From: Rebecca billardiae RCC1528 | Taxonomy: Eukaryota; Haptophyta | Assembly: GCA_965240325.2 (NCBI GenBank) | Contig: OZ251223.1 | Location: 1,922,001 to 1,986,000 of the forward strand | DNA length: 64,000 nucleotides | Direction of reading: 5' to 3' | Shown here: positions 8,493 through 17,080 of the stretch, piece after piece | Numbering within the stretch: position 1 is the stretch's first letter | Layout: every line of letters starts with the position of its first letter | Translations under genes and position numbers: made by a program | The notes under the pieces: generated by a model | The model's input: only the letters and a program-made list of their open reading frames with translations | Database searches by the model: none | What the model was told of the DNA's origin: nothing

Positions 8493-9548
8493 TCACGTTC
8501 CCGGACTGTCACCGGCGGCCGCCGGCGCCGTGCCCGTGAACAAAAAGCGCTGGTATGGCCACAGCGCGCGCGGCAGGAAGGGCAGCAGCGGCACGGCCGC
8601 TCCCAGAGCACATGCGACGCGGTCAGAGCGGCACTCCGCCAGGTCCACGTGCCCAAACCCCGCGTCGAGGAGCGACTTATGGAGCCATTCGGCGTTGGTC
8701 GTGTGGAGGACGAACTCGTCGGCGCCGACGCGCATGACCGTCCGAGCCTGCGCAAAGCTGAAGCCATCTCCCACACACACGCTGCCCGGTGCGGCCGCCG
8801 AGGCAACGGCGCGGAGGAGCCCTCGCTGCGCGGCGGGGTCAAGGTAGTAGAGGAGGCCTTCCAGGACGAACACGGTGGGCTTCGAGGGGCGGAACCCGGC
8901 CTGGGCGGCGAGCGCAGGCCACTCTGCCACGCGATCGTACTCCACGGGAACGACTCGCCTGGTGCACGCTGGGCACGCGCGCTCTCGTGCGAGCACGGCC
9001 TCCTTGTACGCGAAGAGGTCCGGGTGGTCCACCTCAAAGGCTGTCACATCCGGCGCGTCTGCAAAGAGGCGGAAGGGCCGCGTGTCGAGGCCCGCGCCCA
9101 CCGTCACCACCTGCCGCACCCCCTGTGCGACCGCGCGCTCGCACACGCGATCAATATACGCGGTGCGCCGGATGTGGTCCTGGTGGACGCGCGACAGCTC
9201 GCCACCCCCACGGAGCAGCCGCCAGGCGAAGTTGGAGGCCGCTTGGATGGAAGTGACCGGGCTCCCGCGTGCCGCGCCGGCCCCTACGGCGGCGAGGGCG
9301 GCGACAACCCCCTGGACACCGACGGCTGCCGAGAAGGCCGGGCCGGAGAAGTGCCGCTTGAACATGGCGTGGACACGGCGGCCGCCGGGGCCAGTGAGCG
9401 CCTCGGCGAGCGGGTCCTGGATCAGGGCATCGGCACCGCGCGCAGTCTCGTCGGCGCGCATGGCCGAGATCCAGAACGCCGTCACCGCAATGCTCGCGCG
9501 CGATGCATCGAGGTCTGCCGGCTGGACGTGGGAGCCGTCAGACGCCAT
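8493..9548 (-). CDS. SAM-dependent O-methyltransferase, LCMT/TIGR00027-like
   Basis: Class I methyltransferase of 351 residues in a single exon. The SAM-binding motif I is VTVGAGLDTRPFRL at about residues 148-161, with the acidic motif II FEVDHPDLF at about 171-179. The N-terminal SIAVTAFWISAMRADET and QDPLAE segments are typical of the leucine carboxyl methyltransferase/PPM1-related TIGR00027 family, many members of which act on small-molecule or polyketide carboxylates. The substrate cannot be assigned. The C-terminus has a hydrophobic PLLPFLPRALWPY stretch. The ATG at 9548 precedes the conserved region directly. The gene stands alone between repeats, and its upstream flank is a miniature transposon end beginning only about 10 bp away, so its promoter probably lies in transposon-derived DNA. 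Confidence 0.85.
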   Translation of the reverse strand: MASDGSHVQPADLDASRASIAVTAFWISAMRADETARGADALIQDPLAEALTGPGGRRVHAMFKRHFSGPAFSAAVGVQGVVAALAAVGAGAARGSPVTSIQAASNFAWRLLRGGGELSRVHQDHIRRTAYIDRVCERAVAQGVRQVVTVGAGLDTRPFRLFADAPDVTAFEVDHPDLFAYKEAVLARERACPACTRRVVPVEYDRVAEWPALAAQAGFRPSKPTVFVLEGLLYYLDPAAQRGLLRAVASAAAPGSVCVGDGFSFAQARTVMRVGADEFVLHTTNAEWLHKSLLDAGFGHVDLAECRSDRVACALGAAVPLLPFLPRALWPYQRFLFTGTAPAAAGDSPGT

Positions 9549-9558
9549 CGCACCGCGT

Positions 9559-9680
9559 ACGCACGTTAAAACAAATAAACTGTAATCTCGCCTGCCTGAG
9601 CTGTGTGCGTCTCTTATTCTTAGTAAACTGTGGAGTCGATCTCGCCTGCCTGAGCTGTGTGCGTCTCTTATAATTCTTAG
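9559..9680 (-). mobile_element. Partial Tc1/mariner-like miniature element ends
   Basis: Two successive reverse-oriented copies of the end sequence CAGTTTACTAAGAATAAGAG (and onward) of the element family at 9681-10262 and 10315-10664. They follow a block, CGCACGTTAAAACAAATAA, that recurs at 32161-32192. The second reversed end and the following element form a 90-bp near-perfect palindrome, 9639-9728. Confidence 0.65.
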
Positions 9681-10262
9681 TACAGTTTACTAAGAAGAAG
9701 AGACGCACACAGCTCAGGCAGGCGAGATTGACGCCCGCCAACTGTCACCGCCCATGAAGCCGTCGCCGATGGTAGCGCCGCCGGAAAAAATCGTTCAGCC
9801 GTCCGCCTGCGAGGCCTGGATGAGGGCTGCGGCCGCCTCGCGGCGCGCCAGCGCCCGTCGTCCTCGCCCCACCGTCGTCCACAAAACGTCGTCGTCCGAA
9901 CTCGCCGACTGGGCGCCGATGCGACAGCGCGCCGACAGGATGAGGATGTCACAGTAGGGAATGTAGAGCCCCAATGTCGGTTGGGGAAGGTGTGTATCAA
10001 GCGGCATGACTGGGGTAGCTTATCACACAGAAGTGAGAAGGCCTGGCCCTCAGGTGATATGTGCCCCAGTGTGGCGTGTCGGCCTCAAAGCCGGCGGCAG
10101 GGTTCTGACTTCGGAGCAGGGTTTGCTGGCGCATCAGCTGCGTGGGCCGGGGCGTCCGGCTGTTTGCGTTTGCGGGCCGGGGCCGGCACTGATGCCACCC
10201 CGCCGCGCATGCTGGCCTGCATGTACGGCTGCTGCCCAAGGTCAGCCCCGGCATAAACTGTA
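9681..10262 (+). mobile_element. Tc1/mariner-like non-autonomous element A
   Basis: Bounded by TA-CAGTTTAC on the left and ATAAACTG-TA on the right, i.e. a TA target duplication with CAGT-type termini as in Tc1/mariner elements. The first 220 bp are shared with element B (10315-10664) and with 45111-45355. It encodes no transposase. A short frame, 9754-9957, gives a peptide conserved in the 45-kb copy. Confidence 0.55.
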
Positions 10263-10314
10263 ATCACGCCTTTACCAAGTGTGCACGTGAAAACATACAG
10301 TCAAGGGCCCTTGA

Positions 10315-10664
10315 TACAGTTTACTAAGAATAAGAGACGCACACAGCTCAGGCAGGCGAGACTGACGCCCACCAACTGTCACCGCCCATGAAGCCGTCGC
10401 CGATGGTAGCGCCGCCGGAAGATTCGTTCAGCCAAGGACATCCTTGGTTCAGCCGTCCGCCTGCGAGGCCTGGATGAGTAGCAGCGCTATGTTTTTAACG
10501 TGCGCACACTTTCAACTTGGTAAAGGCGTGATTGATACAGTTTACTATTAAAAGTTTACAGCAGTGAACTGATGTGGCGACGCGCCTTCATGGGCGGTGA
10601 CAGTTGGCGGGCGTCAATCTCGCCTACCTGAGCTGTGTGCGTCTCTTATTCTTAGTAGACTGTA
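10315..10664 (+). mobile_element. Tc1/mariner-like miniature element B with ~75-bp TIRs
   Basis: Starts TA-CAGTTTACTAAG and ends CTTAGTAGACTG-TA. The left 75 bp and the reverse complement of the right 75 bp match with only a few substitutions, extending through GACGCACACAGCTCAGG and CAACTGTCACCGCCCATGAAG. The TA dinucleotide lies at both outer borders. Inside, 10489-10545 is an inverted copy of 10256-10300. This is the clearest member of the family. Confidence 0.7.
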
Positions 10665-11460
10665 TTCCCAGCAGTATTCTTGGCCGGAGTCACCGGAGTA
10701 CTGTACCGGCTGGCTGGCGGCTGCATTCCCTCGCCGTGTTGACGACGGTGGCAGCAGTGATCGTGCAGGACACGCGCGCAGCCTGGGCGATGGTTCCAAA
10801 CCCTGCCTACCGAGTACCGTCGTCACATGAGGCGTGCACGACGGAGAGCGCCTCGCTGTGGAAGATCATGACCGCTACGTGCGCTTACGTCACTGGCTGG
10901 TGCTTGGTAGGGAACATTATTCTGAGCATCCAATATAACCACCATATCGATCGCGCGACGAGCTCGCTCGGTTACACTGGCTGGACGCCGTGCCTGGACG
11001 CGATTGGCATCAACAAGCTGCCGATGCTACACTTCGCCCGAGCATTCGGCATCCCGGCGCCGCGAGGGCGCGAGTCTCACCTAGCATACATGCATAGTAC
11101 CTGTGCACGCAAGATCCGTGCGCGAGCTGATGCTTGTTTGTCATCCAATTCACCATGTAATATATATATTAACGACTAGACTACAAGTTAAGTAGTAGTA
11201 CATAGTCTACTACTAGTCTTACTCAGACGGGTAACTGACTTTCACATTCGGTCATTCAATTCGTCGCGGCATTCCGCGCCCGGACAGCATTTATAATCAT
11301 CACTACGACTATCTCTACTATTATTGTAATTTAAAAGCTGCGCCTTTTCACTATAAATCACGCGGTGGCAAGTAGGCCAAGTAGTGCGGTTACTATTATT
11401 TATAACTTCTTCAGCTTAGCTTTATAATTATATATATAATTATTTTAAATGTATATAATT
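10665..11460. other. Intergenic, weak coding signal then AT-rich DNA
   Basis: The only feature is a low-confidence frame at 10790-11179. From about 11150 the DNA becomes strongly AT-rich with short inverted repeats (for example AGTAGTAG / CTACTACT near 11200), leading into transposon copy 2. Confidence 0.5.
10790..11179 (+). CDS. Hypothetical short ORF, doubtful
   Basis: An ATG-initiated frame of 129 codons. It has a hydrophobic stretch (YVTGWCLVGNIILSI) and balanced amino-acid composition, unlike the Arg/Ala shadow frames. I do not recognise it. Its base composition is less GC-rich than the confirmed genes, and the open frame extends upstream into the transposon end at 10604-10664 without an ATG. 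It may be a fragment of a transposon protein. Confidence 0.25.
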   Translation: MVPNPAYRVPSSHEACTTESASLWKIMTATCAYVTGWCLVGNIILSIQYNHHIDRATSSLGYTGWTPCLDAIGINKLPMLHFARAFGIPAPRGRESHLAYMHSTCARKIRARADACLSSNSPCNIYIND

Positions 11461-13187
11461 ATGGCCCGCGGTGCAGGGCGGAGCGCGCAGCGTGGAGCCC
11501 GCTCCGTGGACACTACTGTAACCACGTTTCAAAAAGATCTTTGATCAAAGAAAAAAGGGACGGGGGACGATTTTCAGGGCTGGAGGAGACCGAATTTCGA
11601 ATTTTGAGACCGCAAAGAGACATCCATTAGCGAGAAATGGGCACGTCCGGCTTGTTTGTATTCAGAGGAATCAACGAAACCCACGTCCAAGTGTGCGAGG
11701 GTGGGTAATTGTGGGTAGACTGTGACCATAGTAAATAAGCACATGACCATAGTAAACAAGCCTCGCTGCCGCTACTAGGCGCGCGCCAGACACGGAGCGC
11801 GCGCACCAGTTGCGTCGCGCTGCGCACGGCCACGGAGCATGCGCGACGAGATCGCGGCGGGGGCGGCGAGATCGCGGCGGGGGCGACGGGCAACAACCTG
11901 CCCGCGGGCGCGTTCGTCACTCGAGGAGCAGCGCGCAAGGGCGAGCCGAGTCCGGAGCACGCGAGCTCGTCGCTCGCCGCCCGGAGCAGAGCGCGCCGCT
12001 GCGAGCGAGCGGCGCGGCACAGCTGATGAGCCCGAAGCGCCCGGAGCTCGCGCGGCTGACGGGCGAGCTCGAGCACGCGAGCTCGCGCCTCGACGCTGAG
12101 CGCGAGCTCCTCCTCAACTCGGTCGACGGCGGCGCGGAGGTGCAGCAGCGTGAGGACGAGCAGGAGCATCAGTGAAACGCGCGCCGGTTCCGGGTCGCAG
12201 CGGTGCCCAGCTGCCTGCCACGCGAGCGGCGGCCACGTGGCGCGAGGAGCTGCGTGGGGAAATCGCCGCGCGCGTCGACGCGGCGATCACCGGGCTGCAG
12301 GCCTCGGCAATCGACGCGGTGCGCACCCTCGCCGCCAGCCGCGACGACTCCGCCGTCGAGCTGCAGCAGCTGCGCGCGCAGATGCCAGAAGTGCCGATGG
12401 GCGGCGGCGTATCAGCAGGCTGACGTGCACGAGCACGTGACACGCGGAGGCGCTAGGCGCCAAGCTGGCGAAGTGCGGCGCCGAGCTCGACGAGCTGAGC
12501 GACGCGGCAACGGACGCGCTGGGCGCCCGCGCCGCCATCGTCGCGGCGCCCTCCAGCAGCTCGAGCAGCTGTGGATAGTTGGCCGTCGAGGCGACCGCGG
12601 GTGTGACTCACAGTGTGAGTGAGCCGGCGCGCGGCTCAGCCTGCCGCTGGCAGCCGCCGTCTTCGAGGCCGACGCGGCGGAGGAGGCGGCGGGCGAGCAC
12701 GGCGGCGCGGTGGAGCAGGCGCGCACGCGCGGCGGCAGGCGCGACGCGCCGCTCGCCTCGTTCCACCGCCCCGAGCTCCGCTCGGTCGGTCTCGGTGCGA
12801 GGCTGCGCAGCCGGCAGGCCGGGGCCAGCAGTGGCGCGCGCTCTCGCTCTGCCGGCACGAGCGACCAGCGGCCCGTCGTCGAGCGCATGGCGCAGGGCGA
12901 GTACCTCAAGCAGGTGCGCCCGCTCGCGCGCACGCGCCGGCTCGCGCCGCGCCAGCGCCTCTCGCCCTGCCTGCGCGCGCGCGCCGGCCGCTAGTCCCCG
13001 CGGCGGCCCGCGGACCCGCGGCGACAGTCCTCGGCCCGCCGGCCCGGTGGGCGGCAGTGACTGAGTTGGCGGTGGCAGCTCAGGCGAACTGTTACACATG
13101 TCAGACTGAGACAGCAGCCGACGGAGGGTGCGCCGCGGGCCCCGAACTACGTTCGTTCTACGGAAAAAGACCGCGGAACGCGGTCAT
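11461..13187 (-). mobile_element. Non-autonomous DNA transposon family, copy 2 (inverted)
   Basis: Reverse orientation of copy 1: it begins ATGGCCCGCGGTGCAGGGCGG and ends CGCGGTCAT after the same palindrome. The element-right 350 bp match copy 1. The rest (about 12000-13187) is roughly 85-90% similar to copy 3 (56285-57000). On the plus strand, antisense to the element, it holds several fragments that read as coiled-coil protein exons: TGELEHASSRLDAERELL near 12060-12115, REELRGEIAARVDAAI near 12240, and CGAELDELSDAATDALG near 12480-12520. Stops and frameshifts break them. The flank on the left is AT-rich. Confidence 0.7.
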
Positions 13188-13320
13188 TATCACGTTGCTG
13201 CGCCAGAGTCATCACAGCATAGCGCTAGCATTATCAGTGGCGGATCACCTGATTCACATCAGCAGGTGCGCCCGGACGTCGCGTCACGCGTGCCATTGCC
13301 ACCGCCGACGAATGGGCAAT

Positions 13321-15627
13321 TTAGGCCGCGTCCGGCTCGGGCTCACCGTCGCTCGGCTGCGAGCCGTCCATGCGCACGCCAGCGCCCTTCTTCACGCTGG
13401 CCGTCGGCACGACCGCGCCCACAGGGGACGGGGCGGGCGTGGCGGGGACCAGGCGGCTGTTCTTCTCGAGCGTCGCCTTGTCCTCGTCGCTCAGCCAGCG
13501 GCGCTCGAAGAGCGACGTGCCCTTCCACGGCCGGCGGCCGATGCCCGCCGGCGGGGCGTTGCCCGTCTCGCGCGCAACCACCTGGGCGGTCCTGCACTCG
13601 CAGCCGTAATTCCAGGGCTTGGCCTGGCAGCCGCCCATGCCGGCGCGCGTGCGCTTGCGGATCGCCTGCGTGCTGTCGACCGGCAGCGAGCGCCAGACGG
13701 CGCCGGCCACCTCCGCCTCGGTCACCTTCTCGCACTTGCAGACGACGTTGGCCTCCGGCGCCGCGCCCGCCGAGTTGACCTCCGTCTTCGTGTCCGGCGT
13801 GTACACGAGGCCCTCGTCCCCGCTCTTGGGCACGATCAGCGGCGCGCGGATCGGGTTGAACTCGGGGTCGGCGGGCGCGTCCAGGCCCGCCTTGGCGAGC
13901 AGGTCCAGCACCTCGAGAGCGATGGCGGGCGAGGCGGCGATACCCGGCGAGTCGATGCCGGCGGCGTGGATGAGCTGCGGCTCGGTCGCGCACGGCTCGA
14001 TGATCCAGTCCCCGCGGCTCGACTTGGCGCGCGCGCCGGCGAACGAGTGGAAGGCCTCGGCCGCGTCAAAGTCGGGCACGAGCGAGCGGCACGCGGACAT
14101 GACGGTGCCGATCACCTCCTCCTTGGACGCCGGGTCCACGTTCGGGTCGGCCCACTCGTGCTGGTCGCGCGCGGTCGGGCCGAGGATGAGGTTGCCCCAC
14201 AGGGTCTTCTGCACCAGGATGCCTGCAGGGCGCGGGGGGGCGGGAGAGGGGGAAGCGGGGAAGGGGAGGGGGCGCGGAGAGGGCGGAGATCAGTTTAAGC
14301 CAACGCTGCCACTCGCCACAGTTGCGCGCGCGAGCGCGCGCTCGGCGGGGGCATGCTCAGCCGCGCATCCGCGCGCACCCTTTCCGTACGGGCCGGGGCA
14401 GGGGAAGAGGATGTGGTTGCAGAGGTGGCCCTGCGACTTCTTGAGCAGCACGTACTCGCCGAGCCGCGGCTTGATCGTGAAGGAGTTGTCGCCCACCATC
14501 GCCGCGACCTTGTCCGAGAAGCCGCCGGCGCAGTTGACCACGTACCGCGCGCGGATCTTCTCGCTGCCCACGGTCACGCCGTCCATCGCGCGCTTCGAGC
14601 CCGAGCCGCCGACCTTCATCGCCTCGACGTCGACCTTCTGCTCGCCGCGCTTGAGCTCGGGGAACTTCTCCCACGGGCCGCCCTCCGCCTCCGCGCCGTA
14701 GTAGTTGCCGAGGCCGCCGGCCGCGCTCGCCTCCTGCGCGGCGAGCCACTCGCGCGGCTCCCAGTGCTCGAGGTCGAGCTCCATCAGCCCGTCGGCACCG
14801 CGCGCCATGCCCGTAAGCTCGCGGCGGATCCGCACCTCCACGCCGTTGTCCACCGCGTTCTCCGCGAGCGCGATCGTGTACTCGTACGGGATGAGCGTGC
14901 CGGCGTCGGGCGAGAAAAGGCCAGACACAATGTCGGACGCGATGTGCGGCTCCATCTGCTTGAGCTCCTCGCCGCGGACGATGCGCAGGTTCTGCACGCC
15001 GTTGGTCTTGCCGCGCTCGAGCAGCTCCTCGAGGTGCGCCTCGTCCTCCGGCGTGCGCGCGAGCACGAGCGAGCCGGTCAGCTGGTAGCCGAAGTGGAGC
15101 TCCTCGTCGAGCTTGGGGAACATCTGGTTGCCCTTCCAGCAGAGCTTCGCGCGCGTCGTGCCGGGCTTGTCGTCAAAGCCGGCGTGCACGATGCCCGAGT
15201 TGCCCTTGGTCGCGCCCTGACACACGTCATCCGCCGCCTCGACCATCAGGACCGACGCGGTCGTCTTGGCGAGCTCGCGCGCGACCGCCGCGCCGATGCA
15301 GCCGCCGCCGACAATCACGACGTCGTACGTGCCGTCGGGCTTGGCCGCCGAGTGGCGGGTGCGCGAGCGGGGGCAGGGCTGCGAGAGGTCGGGGCGCGTG
15401 TTCGAGGCGCCCGCCACGTTGAACTTGGTCGGGCACTCCTCGAGCGGCACCCAGTGCCCGCCGACGAACGCGCCGCCCTCGCCGTGCACGCGCGCGCCCT
15501 CTGCCATGCGGACGGCATGCCGCGCGGTGCGGCCGAGCGGGCGGCGCGTGGCGACGCCGACCGAGGCCGAGGACGGGTGCACGAGCGCCGAGGCGCCCGT
15601 CGCGAGCAGGAGGATGGCCGAGAGCAT
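13321..15627 (-). CDS. FAD-dependent glycerol-3-phosphate dehydrogenase, GlpA-like, with BFD-type [2Fe-2S] domain
   Basis: Two exons, 15627-14379 and 14222-13321, give 716 residues; the junction rebuilds the family sequence KGILVQKTLWGNL. The DAO-type FAD domain begins with VVIVGGGCIGAAVARELA near residue 105, followed by QGATKGNSGIVHAGFD. A bacterial-type C-terminal BFD-like domain carries CKCEKVTEAEV and CQAKPWNYGCEC cysteines. Such proteins oxidise glycerol 3-phosphate to dihydroxyacetone phosphate and pass electrons to quinone; related 2-hydroxyacid oxidases are an alternative. The N-terminus MLSAILLLATGASALVHPS looks like a signal peptide with an ASA-type cleavage motif followed by a basic transit peptide, which suggests plastid import. 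The ATG at 15627 was chosen for this leader; an upstream in-frame codon adds 37 unlikely residues. Confidence 0.88.
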
Positions 15628-16121
15628 GCTTGTGCTGGTGCCCGAGCGCGAGAGGTGGGGCGGTCGGGTGGCCGTCGACGTCGATCGCGCGGCGGCGGCG
15701 TTTGCGCGATCTGAGACCGCGCGCGGAGGTGCGGTCAAGGGTGGTCCCAGCGCCGTGGGACGGCAGTTTTAGCTATTGGGCAGTCAGGCTGGGCCTCGCG
15801 ACCCAAACGGCGTTGTCCAGCAGTCCAGGACGCGACGCGGAACAGCTTTCGATCAATCAGAGCAAAGGACCATCAATCAAAGAGTCGCCAAGTAATTCTT
15901 CGCCTTCATCATAGAATTCGATGAGAAGCTCCATCGGGCGGGAAAATAAACGCCGGCCGGCCAGCCGCCGCGGTGGACGGCGACCGACGGAGCTACCGTG
16001 CCTAGACTAGTAGGATCTAGTACTGACGTTTGAGTGAGCGTCACGCCGGGACCGCAGTCTCTGAGTCTGATCGTATTGCCCGTCGAGCGGATGCCAACAC
16101 CATCGCGGCAGCCTCCACTGC
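15628..16121. other. Intergenic, nothing recognised
   Basis: Spacer of about 490 bp between the dehydrogenase start and the end of the next minus-strand gene. It should contain the promoter of the former and the 3' UTR of the latter. No motif stands out. Confidence 0.5.
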
Positions 16122-16748
16122 TCAGCGCGAGGCATCAGCGTCGGATGGCGCCTGGTCGAGCCCGGCGACAAACCCGACTGCGCGCGCGACCGCCTCGGCC
16201 GCCGCCGCCGCACCCTCGGCCTCGGCGCGCTCGGCGGCGCGCGCCGCCGCAGCAGCGCGCTTGGTGCGCAGCGGCTGCGGAACTGGCATCACCACGCCAT
16301 GCCCGCCTGCAGCCTTGTACAGAAGGCCAAGCTGCAGGGGCTTCCCGCCCAGCTCGGGCTGCGCGCCGACGGCCGCTTCGGCAATCAGCGGCGCCTGCAC
16401 CTGCGCCGCGCGCAGCATCGACATCGGCAGGCCGTCTGCGGACGAGACGAGGCCGACGGCGCGCCAGGGCGAATCCGACTCGCCGTCAGGCCGCACATAC
16501 ACTGCACGCGGCGTCGTCCGCGCTGCCTGAAGCCGGTAGACCAGGCGCTGGCGGCGCGCGGACAGCGCGCTCGCCGGCCGCAGCGGCCGTGGCACCGGGC
16601 AATGGCCGTAGTCCGAGCTGCGCGCGGGCGAGGCCGACGAGGAGAGGACGGGGGCGATACTCGACATGCGCAGCGCGCCACGCGGCGCGACTCCCACCAC
16701 CGAGGCGAGATTGCACGCGAAGAGCACTGCGGCCGCGTTCGCAAACAT
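16122..16748 (-). CDS. Hypothetical protein with organelle-type leader
   Basis: A 208-residue single-exon frame with ATG start and codon use like the other genes. The N-terminus (MFANAAAVLFACNLASVVG then an Arg/Ser-rich stretch) resembles a signal peptide plus transit peptide. A central region of about residues 65-160 has ordered composition (for example PRAVYVRPDG, SPWRAVGLVSS, LQLGLLYKAAGGHG). The C-terminus is Ala/Glu/Arg-rich and probably helical. I do not recognise the family. It is divergent from the phosphate translocator gene with 332 bp between starts, which fits a plastid protein but does not prove it. Confidence 0.6.
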   Translation of the reverse strand: MFANAAAVLFACNLASVVGVAPRGALRMSSIAPVLSSSASPARSSDYGHCPVPRPLRPASALSARRQRLVYRLQAARTTPRAVYVRPDGESDSPWRAVGLVSSADGLPMSMLRAAQVQAPLIAEAAVGAQPELGGKPLQLGLLYKAAGGHGVVMPVPQPLRTKRAAAAARAAERAEAEGAAAAAEAVARAVGFVAGLDQAPSDADASR

Positions 16749-17080
16749 GTTGGCGGCGAGTCGGCGGCACGGTGCCTGCCTGGGTGACGAGGGTGACGAC
16801 GGCTGGAGTCGCGTCGTGCTCGACTTTACTCACGATGATGCTATCTGTAGTCAAGTTTGACAGTTTCTGAGTCGTAATCGATATGAATTGTCCGACATTG
16901 ATGACTCGGGTGCCCGTTCGGACCTCCCGGGACAACGCAACCTGGCCAATGGCGTGCAAGCCCACCGGGAGTCGTGCCGTCGCGTGGTCCTGCCTCCCCA
17001 GTGGTTTGGTCCCAGACCCTGAGGACGTTCGTTCCCGCCCACGGAACGCGCGGCGCCGTGCTCCTCGGGCGGACGGTCCT
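16749..17080. promoter_or_regulatory. Bidirectional spacer, hypothetical / phosphate translocator
   Basis: 332 bp between two divergent start codons, both for proteins with secretory-type leaders. A shared light- or plastid-related promoter is possible but no element is identified. Confidence 0.35.

Noticed and set aside
13140-13187. Helitron 3' end, because a hairpin lies next to the element border
   Set aside because: No CTRR terminus or 5' TC, and both ends show inverted subterminal similarity instead.
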